Assembly: GCA_004123355.1 (NCBI GenBank)
Contig: SCHM01000001.1
Span: 2,534,001-2,598,000, forward strand
Origin: Amphirosellinia nigrospora
Taxonomy: Eukaryota; Ascomycota; Sordariomycetes; Xylariales; Xylariaceae
Direction of reading: 5' to 3'
DNA: 64,000 nt
Shown here: in pieces, positions 48,780-61,018 of the stretch
How the letters are laid out: the number at the start of each line of letters is the position of its first letter
How positions within the stretch are numbered: position 1 is the first letter of the stretch
Program-made: the position numbers and the translations under genes
Notes under the pieces: model-generated
What the model was told of the DNA's origin: nothing
What the model saw: the letters and a program-made list of their open reading frames with translations, nothing else
Databases searched by the model: none

Positions 48780-50266
48780 CAAGACTAGATACCCTACTCA
48801 ATCCGGGATTTTTCTTGGTCCCTTTTCTTCCAAATTCCGTATTTGTCAACATCTTTTCGGCCGGCTTCGGTGTTTCGGACTGTGCATATTGGCGTTTAAG
48901 GCGGTCTAGTTGATGATACCCCATGTACACGAATAGGCGGGGTTGCACGATCTTTGACGGCCATCACGGATTGATAGCGCATAGGGCTACACAGTACTGA
49001 GAGAGGGGAAAAGGGAGTCGTGGTGGTAATAGATATTTGTGGCCTTATACCTAATTCTCGGTTTGGCTGCGCCCAGCGTTAGGGTTAGGCATTCGATTGA
49101 TTCCTGGTATACACAAAAAGCAAGTAGGCAGGGGAATGAAGAGCACAGAAGGCAACATGACTAGTCAATTAGCCTGGCGGCTTATTAGGCGAGGGTTATT
49201 AGCCACCTAGACTAGAAATTGACTTGTTGCCTAACTCATTCTATCTTGAGAGCGTTATGTCGGAGTGTCTATTGTGTAGCGACTTTTTCTTGTCAGAGTG
49301 AGTACCTATCCGTTTAAGAGTGCTTGATTTAAGGATGTGATTCGCTATCGTTACAAATTCCGATTTCACATTCCAAGCGAATATTCTTTTCTTACCTAAA
49401 GGGAACATGCATCTACGACAATACGTCAAGGAATGAGTTACCTAGAGTTGATTCTTAAGTCGACACATACATCGCTTGAGTATTAATAGAGGTAGTGCCA
49501 ATGATAGCTTATTTGGTCGCCTTTGCGCCTCTATGTTTCTACTTAGACGCCGCTATAGATGATCTAGAGCATAAGTCTGAGGCGTCGAGAGATCGTAGGT
49601 TGTCTTACCGTTATTATGTTACTAGGTAGGTTGGGTTTTCAAGTATGATTATATAGAGATACTTAGTCTAGATCTACGGAGTTCCCAACTATACTTTTTT
49701 GGCTCATAATAATTAAGTTACTTTAGGTACCTCTATACCTAGATTCTTATTTATCCCGCCGTCAATATAATCAATCATCTGAGTTAGGTATTAAACTACT
49801 GTATATAGTAAGATAGTAAGCTGCATTTAGAATTGCCATGAGTCTAGAGCATTCTCCCACTTCATCGTCTTATTTTGATAACATCGGTCTAGCGCTTGGC
49901 GCAGTGACGTAGATATGTCTGCTGCAGCATACGGGGCACCTGGGCAGGTACAGGGGCTCTCAGCCCCCAAAGCTCTGGGTCTAACGGATAATGCCCCTCC
50001 GACCCTCCCCTCCTCGCTCCTGCTGGACTCTGTCTCACGATCTAGAACGTCGCCCCTCACGCGTCTCACCCACGTCATTGTGCCTGCGCACACATAACGG
50101 CAACACAGCGGCAACACAGTAAACAAACGCTATATTGTCATACTCATTTCACTCAACAGACTACCACTAACACCGAATTACTTACTTCAGAGTATTCATT
50201 GCTTCCGTCTTAGGATACATATATCCCTGGGCAGCTCAGCCGGCCGTCCTATCTATCAAGATCGAG
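48780..50266. other. Intergenic 1.5 kb, no gene seen
   Basis: An AT-rich 3' region followed by the promoter of the Ybp2-like gene. TAGGTA-type words occur near 49624 and 49725. No supported frame. Confidence 0.5.
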
Positions 50267-52112
50267 ATGCCTGAATTGTCAGAATCCATCACGGCCATCC
50301 GAGAAGGCGCCAAGGAGGACCCATTTACCTATCTCACCATCGTACAATATCATGTCAACACACCCGGTATCCTGCCAACATTGAACGAGGTTCTTCAGAA
50401 TGCAGATCTCACCCGGGAGATCGGTTGGGACCTGGTCCAGACTCTTGTCGCTGTTGACGGCTGCGAAGAGTGTCTAGAGACCGTCGCTCGGCTAGGTAAT
50501 CCACGCGAGGTCATCATCAAGGTCATGGAGGCGCTGGCCGACCTAGCGAAGAGCTTAGAAGAGGACCAGGGCGGCGTAGCTGAGGAAGAGGGGAAATCTG
50601 ACCCCCGGCCCAAGCCAATTGACGTAGAAGACCGTCTCATCACATTGATTGGTATGCTCGCCATCCTCCAACGCAGAATCAAAACCAAACATCCCTCGCG
50701 GTTCTTGGGTCGTCATTAGTCTCAGTCCTCGAGGCCTACCAGCCGACGCCTGAGATGACGACCGCTGTGATCAACTTGGTACGGTCGCTCTCCGGCCACA
50801 TAAGACCACCTCTTCCGACTCGCACTTCTAGTATCGATGTTCTCAACCCCGATAAGCACGGGGATTACTCGAAGAATGCCCCCGACCCAGAAGCTGAGCA
50901 GGAGGATCCAGACGAGCAGAGCCTGAATCAAAGGCTTCTACAGTCTTTCACTACTTGCATCTTCCAGCGCTATGTCAACGTACATGAAATGCAGTGGTCG
51001 CCGCGTTTACTTGAAGTGTACTACCCTGAAAGAGTGGTCCCGGGCACGGCCACAACGACGAAAGCTTTCCGGGAGGACGAAGTTTTACAGAAGCGGGATG
51101 CTGTGGTGGGACAACTTGCGGTTCGTGTTTGCCCTATGTCCCCCTAGGAAACCTTGCTAATGTTCATCACTAATGAAGGCCTTACTACGAGACCTCGGTA
51201 TGAACGATTTTTCGGCAGCTTTTGTTCGGCGTGTATTATGCAAGCCAAGCAAGGCCGATCCTCTGACGGTTCTGGAGAAGTTTAGTTCGGTTGATGACAT
51301 CCACCTCTCGCAAGGCGGAGTCGCATGTTTGATTGCCTATTGGATGTTTTCAACAGATGCTTTTGGTGCTGATAACCCAGACCCGGATGCACCTTTTCCC
51401 AGAGCACCTTCAAATACTGCAACTATTTCTTGGTTCAGATCCCTTAGCCGCAATTAGCAGCAACCCTGGCATAGCGGACGCCCTACTGGCTATTGGAATG
51501 GGATTGTACCGTAGGGGTTTCATATCATCCACCGAAGAGAGAAATTATATGGTCTACCACCACTGTCTGACTTTGTTATCGGTATTTCACCCCGATATCC
51601 AATTCAGGAACGCCGCGACCAGGTTTGCCGGTACCCTACTCCACTCCGACCCTGACGACGAGAGTCGCCGAGAAATACTCGAAGATCTGCTGCAGAACTG
51701 TCAATTCCCTGCTTTGAAAGCTTGTGCTGTCAAATGGCTTCAGGAGGAGATCATGGCAGCGCGTGACGGGAATATTTCCAACGCATTCTCAACCTCTAAC
51801 ATTATCGACCGATTACAATACGATCTGTTCCCAAACATACGAGATGATGTTCAGATGGACAACGACAATTTCCCCGCATATTGGTCAGAGAACCAGTTAT
51901 TCCTCCTCCAAGTAGCAAGTTTCGCCTATTTTCTCTTTAATGGCCGTAAAGACCTCGTACCTGTCGGCATAGGCGCGTCGGTGGAGCAGCGATTTGCCGA
52001 GCCTCTGACGGCCGCTGTGAAGAAACTTGGAGAGACTGAAGGATTGGACGATCACCACCGAATGCAGCTTGATATCTTGGTAGATCGACTGGAAAGTCTT
52101 GACATACGCTGA
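50267..52112 (+). CDS. Ybp1/Ybp2-like protein (YAP1-binding/kinetochore family), frameshifted
   Basis: An all-helical protein of the fungal Ybp1/Ybp2 family. Yeast members support Yap1-dependent oxidative stress response and kinetochore function. The ATG at 50267 gives MPELSESITAIREGAKEDPF. Conserved stretches are GWDLVQTLVAVDGCEECLE, NVHEMQWSPRLLEVYYPE, IADALLAIGMGLYRRGF and YWSENQLFLLQVASFAYFLF. An intron of about 58 nt fits at 51121-51178. Frameshifts near 50703 and near 51395 are bridged by continuous family-like sequence. The C-terminus is LVDRLESLDIR at 52112. I recognise the family from its overall pattern rather than from a catalytic motif. Confidence 0.75.
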
Positions 52113-53313
52113 GTCGTGTGCTCATTTTTGGATGAAAAATTGCATAGAGACCCCGGAGTTTGGAACCAAGAGTGAAGATTCGATAGACGCTCAGCTAATA
52201 GTTCCTAGTTGATATTTACCCGCGTCCCTTCCAGACGTTGACTCTTGTGTCGCGAGGAAGACGAGTAAGACGTTGGTAGTACGAGACACGGCCGTCTAAA
52301 CGCTGGCTTTTACTTAGCAGCCGAAGACGAGTAAGGTGTTAGTGGTACGAGACACGGCCATCCAAAGGAGGGCATTAGAATGAAAAGATATTAATATGCC
52401 TTTATCTTTATATTCAATGACGCAAGACTTTTTAGTGTGCGCGTCCTATGTCAGAAACAGTCTATATTAGACGACCTATGAAAACTGAGCCGACTCGGTA
52501 TGGTACCCGGCCTCCTGATTTACTATGCCCCGTATAGACTATATTTACTACGCGCCTACAGTAGTAAGTCCGGAGTACTCACCACACTTGAACGCAACGA
52601 GAAACCTAGCGCGGTTCATCTATATTGGTGAGATGCGGCGGGTAACATAGTAAGAAGCATGACCCGGCCTGTGTCGCTTTAATAAATCTGCCTCGCTGTA
52701 GTCCGCAAATTGCCTGGCTCTCTGACAAACGAATAATCGAGAGGTTGATGAGTATGCTAAGTCTAGACTACATGCGGCTAATAGCCCCAGCTCATCTGTA
52801 TATCTGGCATGTTATAGCTCGCGGTCTTCCGGCCGTGTGCATAAGCGCGATGCCGGTGAGCCAGATCGCCCAATAGAGGGCTCCATCACATGACATAGGA
52901 TCATATGGCCCAGGAACGGAAGCAGCACCGGTCTATAGCTCGGACCGCTCTCGACGACGTGGTGCCCGGTAATAATCCCCGACAAACCCCTCAAGGTCCG
53001 AAGTAGGATCATCTCGACCAACATGTTTTCATCACGATATATGGTTACAGAGCTCACTCATTGCTTCTCGGCTCTTGAAGAATAAGGCCGATGTTCTACA
53101 ATCTAAGTATGAGTGTTATTGCTGTTCGACATCCTTGATTTGGCGTTTACACAACCTCGTCCAGCATGCCGAAGTAGTACCCGCCCCTGTGCCGCGTCTT
53201 AGCATCAATGGACCTGGAAGGACAATACCAGGTACCCCGTGTCTTCCTCATCATCCTACTTCGGGCCTAGCCCTCACACTTGGGAATCACTCCAAATCAC
53301 TCCAAATATCATC
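52113..53313. other. Intergenic 1.2 kb with a tandem repeat
   Basis: It contains a 65/66-bp tandem duplication at 52235-52365. An 81-codon minus-strand frame at 52812-53057 has no family resemblance. No gene is supported. Confidence 0.5.
52235..52365 (+). repeat. Two-copy 65/66-bp tandem repeat
   Basis: Copy 1 is 52235-52299 and copy 2 is 52300-52365. Both contain GAAGACGAGTAAG and GTACGAGACACGGCC, except that copy 1 reads AGTACG where copy 2 reads GGTACG. In the right two-thirds the differences are all transitions. Confidence 0.85.
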
Positions 53314-54504
53314 ATGTTTAGTGCCCTCGCCATACTTTCCTTTGTCCTCCTTGGGCTAGATATTGGTGCCTCCGCAGCGAAGCATAATCTCATCGTCGGG
53401 ACTTTCAGTACCGAGTTCCTCTATACGGTCGAATACGATGATCAAACAGAACGCTTAGTGCTAGTGGCGCAGAGCGCCGCAGCCGCCGCCAGCTCATGGA
53501 TATCCTTGAATGTGAACATCGCCCTACGATCACACAGTAGAAGTTATTTTAATAATCGTACTAACCAGACGTCAAATACTACAGCACGACAAAACGAAGC
53601 TATACGGAACAGACTGGAACGCGCAAGAGCCAACTTGGGTCAGCTACGATGTGACAGACCCGCACAATATCAAAGTCGAAGCGAGGATTGTTGGAGGTAG
53701 TATGTGTTCCGGCTCACGGAGCGTCTTCGTAAACGCGTATCAGAAGAGCCCATACTCAGTGTACGGAAATTATTACTACGGCGACGCGCGTTGCAGCACT
53801 GTCCTATCAGTTCATGCAAACGGGACGTTAAAGGAAATTATTCAAGAGTACGTGTATGGCCCTAGCTCGGCCGTACACGGGACTGCCATCACACCGGATG
53901 GAAGGTTCCTTTTATCTACCGACACGAAAGGCAATATGATATGGACACACAGGATCGACCAGGCGACAGGCGTCTTATCCTATGTCCGCGTCATCGACGG
54001 CTGTCAGAGGGGTCCGGCCCCCGTCACCTCACCGTTCATGAGAATGGTAAATACATGTATGTCGTGTTTGAGGAGTCCAGTGACGTCGCCCAATACTCCA
54101 TCGACGAAGACGGAGCTCTATCGCTCGTCGGGGATATCTACCCGCTCCTATACCGGGGACAAGACTCCGCCAACTACTGGGCAGACGAAGTCTCCCTGTC
54201 ACGAGGAAACAAGTTTCTCTGGGCGACGAACCGAGCACGTGATAATAGCCAGAAAGGATATATATCCGCGTTCGAGCTGGGTCCGGCTGGTGAGATCATA
54301 AGCCAACTCTTTTTACTCGAGACAAGTACTAGTGGCGGGTTCGCAAACAGTGTTGCGGCGAGCCTCTTTGACGACTCCATTGCTGCATTAACGGACAACT
54401 CTACGGGATTCATAGAGATCTGGCATGTTGATCGAGGTGTCATTGCTCACTTGGATATTCCAGATGGCCAAGGGTGTTGTGCCAATGCAGTGTGGTTAGA
54501 CTGA
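53314..54504 (+). CDS. Secreted lactonase / carboxy-cis,cis-muconate-cyclase-like beta-propeller
   Basis: The ATG at 53314 starts a signal peptide (MFSALAILSFVLLGLDIGAS) followed by KHNLIVGTFSTEFLYTVEYD. This opening is typical of the seven-bladed lactonase family that contains fungal muconate cyclases. An intron at about 53509-53583 links ISLN to HDKTKLYGTDWN. Later blades include AVHGTAITPDGRFLLSTDT, GPRHLTVHENGKYMYVVFE and WADEVSLSRGNKFLWATNR. The C-terminus GQGCCANAVWLD is intact. One base is missing near 54001, where VIDG passes into LSEGSGPRH. Muconate cyclases act in aromatic catabolism, but a secreted member may act on other lactones. It is convergent with the methyltransferase 159 bp away. 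Confidence 0.82.
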
Positions 54505-54663
54505 CGTGATGACAGCGCATGTATGTTCATAACAAGACCAACACCAAAATCCTTCAAGGGACGAAGATTAATATAAGTGGTGGAATCAATTACTAGTTGG
54601 GGGCATCGTCATCACCGACGCTAAGGTGAAATGTTCTATTCTCGGGTATGCATCGTCAATCCG

Positions 54664-55562
54664 CTAAAACTCTAAGCGCAGCAACATGCCATACGTCCTC
54701 CAAGAAGGCAAGAGTGAAAATACAGGTGTGAGAATACCCAGACAAGGCGGTGCAGAAGAAGCGAATATCCCTGGTAATAAATCTTGAAACAACATCGTCT
54801 CCGCTAGATATAAGCGTGGATGGGCCCTCGCGACCTCCTCGCCGTCATCTACACCCCATCTCATCCGGACCGTTGTTCCTCGAAATAGAGGCATAAAGGA
54901 AGAATATCGCGTTAATATCGTGCCTACGGTGTCCATCACAATGTGGCCAGATGATGCATGCTTCACCAATCTCCGCAACAGCGTCATGGCTTCTTCCGGC
55001 TCGAGGTACGGGAAGAGCCCCTCGGCTATGACCAGCAGCGGCCGATCCTGCGGGATCTCGTCTATCCAGCTTTCATCGGTCACCGAAGCACCTATGAGCC
55101 GGTAGTCCCACTCTTTGTCTTCACCTTCGGCACGGATCGGGTCCGGTATCAGACGTCGGCGTAGGTTCACGACCTCGGGCCTATCAAGGTCTATCCAGTG
55201 CACGTTCTCGCCGCACGACGGTTGGAGTCTCATGGCCCGGAGGTCCATGCCACACGCTAGATGGAGGACGGCGACAGGTTGGTGGGCGTGGGCTTCTAGG
55301 AAGCCCTTGCACCACTCGTCCAGCTGTTTGGCGCGCACCGTGATATAATTATAGTACCGATGATCGCGGGGAAGAGTGTCGGGCTGAAACTATTGGCGTC
55401 GACCCGGTCTAGGATGTTTTGGGCATGAACATCACCCAGAACCGGATTCGGAGAGGCGGCATCGCGAGCACGGCTCCATAACGTTAGGACCATTGTTTGT
55501 TCTACCGGACTCAGCTTAACCTGGATAGGAGCCGGGTCTTTGACTTCGTTGCTCGACGTCAT
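54664..55562 (-). CDS. LCM-family (TcmP-like) O-methyltransferase, frameshifted once
   Basis: A SAM-dependent methyltransferase of the leucine carboxyl methyltransferase/TcmP family, often seen in polyketide O-methylation. The ATG at 55562 gives MTSSNEVKDPAPIQVKLSPV. The SAM site is VLHLACGMDLRAMRL, followed by the acidic WIDLDRPEVV and the LLVIAEGLFPYLEPEEA motif. The end is GMLLRLEF at 54664. A G4 run at 55368-55371 appears one base short, splitting the protein after SFSPTLFP; the other side continues RDHRYYNYITVRAKQ. No intron is needed. It is cytosolic and its substrate is unknown. It does not look like the phosphatase methyltransferase Ppm1. Confidence 0.85.
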
Positions 55563-56528
55563 TGTCCCTACTCGTTATTTAATTCACCGGGCTAAAAAAC
55601 GAAGAATATATCGCCCAAGGGTTCGGGACTGGCTATTACACCACTTGTACCCCCCAAGTTCTACTGTATGCCAACTGTTGACAGGGTAGTGGGAATCCCA
55701 GTGACGATCTGGCTAGGGTCCTTGACGGTGGTATCAATGTGCTGTCCACTGTACCCTTGCCACTTGATGCAGAGGTGATGATGCAGAGATAAAAGCAGAA
55801 GATGGGTTGCATCGAGGCGAACTGCATGTTACATCTGGACGGTTTCAAGTTTTATACTTATAAAGCGACACAGAACGTTGATGGGAAGGTTGGTAGGGCC
55901 GTTCTTGGCCTTACACAAAATCATGCTTCGCCTGTCTCACTACTACGTGTGTCCAATGGCGTCAACGGCTGAGGGTATCACGAGGGGTCGAGTAGCGTAG
56001 GGCGTTGCCCAGCCGTGACTATTATTACTATATTCATACGAAGGCGTTGACACCGTGGGTGAGACGCGCGGGGATATCCATCTGTATAGAGTATCCTGCT
56101 CCGACGGCACAGCGCGTAGAGCGGCTCTCCCGGGTGAGCCGGGCCAACTCATCACAAACAAAATCGACAACGAAGAAGAGACACTGGCCAGCGAGCGTGA
56201 GAATGGCCACATATGGCTTCTCTGGGCAGCTTACCTAACATTGACCCAGCAGACCACTCGCTCACCGAGTTGACCGACAGTTGTTGAACCCTTGTTCGCA
56301 CTAAACGACGATCAACTGCCAAATCGGCAGCAAGTCAAGGGCTGTCAAGGGTACGTATCTACTTAGAATAAGGTATTATTATTACCTCGACTACCAGGTC
56401 TGAACCAAGTCTATTAGCCATATCGTCATAAAATATCCAGTCTCAGAAGCTCACAAGCACTTGTTATCCCTTCCATCAACCTTCTCAAGCCCCTCATTCT
56501 ACCAGTAGGTAAACGATGTCCGAGATGA
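55563..56528. other. Intergenic about 1 kb, apart from a possible tiny gene
   Basis: It holds a candidate small secreted protein at 55661-55827 (listed separately). The rest, 55870-56528, shows no supported frame. Confidence 0.5.
55661..55827 (-). CDS. Candidate small secreted protein, about 55 residues, one frameshift
   Basis: The ATG at 55827 gives a signal-peptide-like start: MQFASMQPIFCFYLCIITSA. After a likely one-base loss the frame continues IDTTVKDPSQIVTGIPTTLS and stops at 55661. A TATA-like TTATAAGTATAAAA lies about 20-30 bp upstream of the ATG. There is no family resemblance. It could be an effector-like peptide or chance. Confidence 0.3.
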
Positions 56529-57820
56529 TTATAATAGCACAACTGACTGGGCATCCGGCGTGTCCTGCACGTCACCATCCATCGCGCTTTTCAACCAGCA
56601 GTAATTGAGGTCGGTGCCCTGCGGGCCGACGTTGAACCATATCGCGCCTTGCAGAATTTGTTCTTCGCACACAGGCTTATACACTCCTGCATCGTCTCGG
56701 CCTCGAGGTTCTCGATGTCTTGGCCCTGGTGCGCCACGGCGCATTCGACTCTGAATTTGTCTCCAGTGCCGGGGTCTGTATAGGTGCTGCCATCGTTGCC
56801 GATGCAGATCCTCGAGGAATTTGACGGCGAGGTCTTGGTTGGCGGTGGAGCACCGGCAACGGTGGTCATGGACTGTACAGGAATCGGGTTAGTATGTGGA
56901 GAGTGCTTTGCGACTGAAGACGTGGTGGAGGTGGCATGTGGACGGCTCGTCCCTCCTTCCCCGTTGCAGTTGTAGTAGTCTTAGTTGAGGTCATCGCGCT
57001 GCCCATGTGGCGAGATGAAGAAGAAGGGATATCGGTCTCAGACGGTATGGAAGAGGCGCCCGCCACGTAGTAAGACATAGTCTCGGTGGCAGTGATAGGA
57101 GGCATCGGGGAGGAGGAGGAGCTGCTGCTTACTTGTCCGCTGCCTGACGTCGACAATGAAGTCGAACTGCAAGAAGGGATAGATGGTTAGTGGCTCCATT
57201 CTCATTCTGCTCGTGACTGGATATGGCTGGCTTACTGGTTTCTGTTCTGCTGCGTTACGGCCACGGCAATGCCAATGATGACGCCAACCAAAGCAACTAT
57301 TGCCACCATGATGAAAATCTGGAATGTCCTCCTCTGCATTCCCCATCTTTTCTTTTCCCCGGTCAACCTAGTACGGGAGTCGACTCGGGCACAGCAATGG
57401 AGTGGGACACGCTCAGTATCTCATCCTTGTGCGTCGGGACATGAGTCGATTCCGAGTCCCAGCTCTTCAGTTGCGGCTTCAGAAATTTATCGTCCGGGCT
57501 GACGACCGTGGTCCGGTGACCAGTATGAGGCCCGGCTGAGACCGACGTGAGAGCGGGGTCCCGACCTCGAGGCCCTCCTCGGGCGAGACTTGTGATCCCG
57601 TGGGCGAGGAGATGATGCTTCGGCTATAGCCTGCGTCCCGGATGCCCAGGCTCCTCCGGAATTTCTTGAACCGATGCCAGGACGGCGATACGCCTTCTCC
57701 CTCCACTGGACTGCGGATGTGGCCTCCCTCGGCACAGTCCCAGCAAACAGGCGCTCCTATGCCCTCCGCATGTGGGCATGGAGGGCTCGATGTCTGAGCC
57801 GTTACGTAGGTTCCCATCAT
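56529..57820 (-). CDS. Single-pass membrane protein with Cys-rich ectodomain, frameshifted
   Basis: A type of protein common in filamentous fungi. It has a cytosolic Pro/Ser-rich N-terminus (MMGTYVTAQTSSPPCPHAEG), then KKRWGMQRRTFQIF and a membrane helix FIMVAIVALVGVIIGIAVAV near 57300. A Ser/Thr-rich linker follows, then a Cys-rich apple/PAN-like ectodomain. The ectodomain shows RICIGNDGSTYTD, FRVECAVAHQGQDIENLEA, CISLCAKNKFC and LNYCWLKSAMDGDV. An intron fits near 57170-57235. Frameshifts occur near 57490, near 57370 and near 56660. The role is unknown, possibly cell-surface sensing. Architecture is confident, while the domain name is tentative. Confidence 0.6.
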
Positions 57821-60800
57821 ATATCACCTTCCTTCCCACCCTGCCGATGAGATCAAGGTTTTGTATTGCGTAATGAGTGTACGAAGCGAGGATATGGCTA
57901 AACCAGATGACAGGCGGTAAGCCTGAAGTGTGTAGCGAGTATGTAAGGAGTGACGATAACCCTAGAGACGACGATATCGCAAAGTCAATATTCCCTAAAA
58001 CGAGCGTTCCCTATATCAAACACAGAACAATCAAAGATGAGATCCTTCAACAGTTCCGGTAATGAGTTGGATCCAGGAGAGACACAACAGCTGGAGATTC
58101 CTCGAGGGTAACTCCCCACGCCCAACCCGCGTTGTCCTGGCGCTGCCTTGACCTGCGTCGAGGGATAAAAGGATGGGATAAAGGTGGCTTTCAATTGGAT
58201 GACGAGTCACGTTACGGACGACTCTTTCTCCTAGTGCAATTTCCTCTTCAAAGGACGTCAACTAAGGGAGTTGAGGACCGCGAACAATGGATATCCGTGT
58301 AACCCTCCATCGCCACGTGATTTTAAAATGTGATCGAAGAGTTGTTTTATTGTGTGTGTTGTGAGGGAAATTTACGGGCGAGATGATTGATTGCTTGGTA
58401 CAGGCGTGAGATCAACCCACGGCAGGACTAGAACATGATCTCAAAAGAATCATATACACATCTACAGGATACATCCCGGCTTCTAAGCAAGCACTTCTCG
58501 TCGCTAATTGCCCAACAGCACACGTCAGAGTCAACTGAAATGACAAATCTTGCACTATCATGATATTTCGCCCTGAGGAGGCTTGAGAGCGACCATTAGT
58601 GAGGAGTATTTCTATCCAGCACCTCTCTTGTTCTTTTGAGTTTCTTGTCTACATTTGCAAGCAGTTGGAAACACAACAACTTCTCATTTCGAGCTATGTT
58701 CAGTGCAATTGATACAACCATTCCGATCCTCAGCCCAGCCGATGTTGTCTTGCGCGACTATCATCACTCTCGCTAGAGACAAAGCATAACTCCTCGCCAT
58801 CCAAGTCTCCTCACCCATTTGAATCACACAGGCTCTTTCTATCCTTATTAAATCTTTCAGTCTATACTACTATCGCATCCAATTAAAGATAACCCATCCA
58901 AGGAAGGCAACCCGTCACGAGTGCTTTTCCCTACTATATCTCATATTATCTCCTCGTGTAATTCGACTTGGCGGTCGGGATATTCTACAGACGATACCTA
59001 CTTAGGTTACCTACGTCGCGAATGTAACACAATATCTACTCGTGTATAATATCCACCGCATAAATGACAGGGTCTGTTTTGCGTTCTGCGGCCCTTTAGC
59101 GATCTCATGCATACATACATACATATATCATACATACAGGGAGAGTTAGTCGATCATCAATAATACGACATTGTATCAAATTCACCGCCAGCTACCTTAT
59201 CATCCAAAGGCAAAATACACCGCCTCGATAGGATACATACGAAACCCCAATCGCGTTCTGTTTCATATCTTGTTAGACGTTCACCGCCGTATCAACTCTT
59301 TTGCTTGTCTGATTGTTACCATATTAGGTGTTTGTTATGAGATTTTCGACATTGAATTGCTTTTATCCCTTTTTTGCTTCTTTTCTTCATGATTGCCTCC
59401 CTCAATTCCGATCGCAGCAGGCAATGAATAGCATTATTCTAGCGACTACTCTAGTTTTCATGGTCTCTCTAGCTTCAAATCATATGCGCTCTACAATCAG
59501 GACCTAGGAGCTTGTCGGCGACGCCCTCAATCCTAAGTTCTCTTAAACAAGGTAAGTCGTCTGTCGCGCCGAGTAGAAATGATCAGACATCTCTATATGA
59601 CCCGATCACTACCGTTAACACTGCAACGATTCTGAACCTCATATCTTCGAACCACACCTATTAAGAACCTCAAGGAATGTTGTAGGGAGCCACTATGACC
59701 CTTTTACCCAGTCACACCGCTCCAAAAAAGTTTTCTTTTTCTCCTTTTTTAAAACAAAAACTGCATTAATTATACATCTCGTACCAATCAAAAGACCCCC
59801 ACGTACTTATGGAAACCATAGCCATCTCAAGACCCTGAAATTTTAAGTAAAGTAAAACCTAAACCAAGCGGCCTCTCCAACTCCCAAATTCTATAGAGCC
59901 TGCTGGTAATGATGCTCCCGCCATTCGCATCCGGATTACCACGCCAGGAAATTTTCATAGTCGTACATAAGTATACATATTAGCTTTTTAAGAACCCCCA
60001 AAAAATTTACCACTTACAAACATACATCTGCGTAGCAAGCGCCTCATGCTGCACCTCCGCGCTGATCAACATTCCCACAACATACAACGAGGAAAGAAAA
60101 AAAAAAAAAAACCAATACACACATAAACACATCCCCTTTTACATTTCTCTAGATGTAAAGAACTGTGCCCCTCCCCTTTCCTCCTCGCCAAAGGAACCGT
60201 ATACAGAACATGCACTACCACGACCAGCCATAAAACATCGGGGGAAAGGGAGCGGTAAACATCAAGGATTAGTACCTAATGTAGTCCATGTAAATACACA
60301 TAACCCTACTTTCTAGACCTCCAAGAACAACTTCTATTAAACTTAAGCGACGTCGAATAATGCAATGTAGGGAGTTCGAACTGAGCTCATCAGGCTAGCA
60401 ACTTATATACAACGCTCGCTGAAACCACCTTTTCAGAATCAAATCCTATTAAATACTATACGAGTTAACCTATATTAAAGACCCGAAGTCAAGATTTTAG
60501 TTATGCTTGCTTAAAAGGGCGAAAGAAGAATTCGAATAATAATTGTAGTTAACAAATCGAGATTTAGACCAGACAGTGGCAAGACGGTTGGACAATGTCT
60601 CGGCTTCAATGAAAGCTATCAGTTGAAAACATTGAGAACAGTCATTGGCCAAGACAAGTCACGCAAATATGTAAAAGTCATTCATGTGAGTGGGTAACTT
60701 CTGGTATTCCTTGAGTGACAGGAGAATATCTAATACCTAGAGAGCGAGTTAAAGCTAGATCCGTCCACCGAGTCAATGCCATGAGTGTCTGCTGCTGATT

Positions 60801-61018
60801 GCCAAACTTTCTGATCCAACAAGAAAGGAGAGTCCATACACGCCGATAGGTCCTTTCCTAATTAACGTCCCAATGCACCACCAAAAAGAATAACCGCTAT
60901 CGACAATAATAAAAGGCAGAATAAAATGAAGATGAAAGATGTTGGCAGACACTCAAAACAGAAAACTCGTGTAGTGTGGAGGATGAGCTCAACCCAAGAG
61001 GCAACGTTGGCAAAGTCC
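57821..61018. other. Intergenic 3.2 kb, no gene seen
   Basis: A wide spacer between the membrane-protein promoter and the kinase 3' region. It contains a CATA microsatellite (59109-59136) and an A-rich tract near 60097-60112. A 73-codon frame at 59171-59392 has no family resemblance. Confidence 0.55.
59109..59136 (+). repeat. CATA tetranucleotide microsatellite
   Basis: Interrupted CATA/TACA copies spanning about 28 bp in intergenic sequence. Confidence 0.75.
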
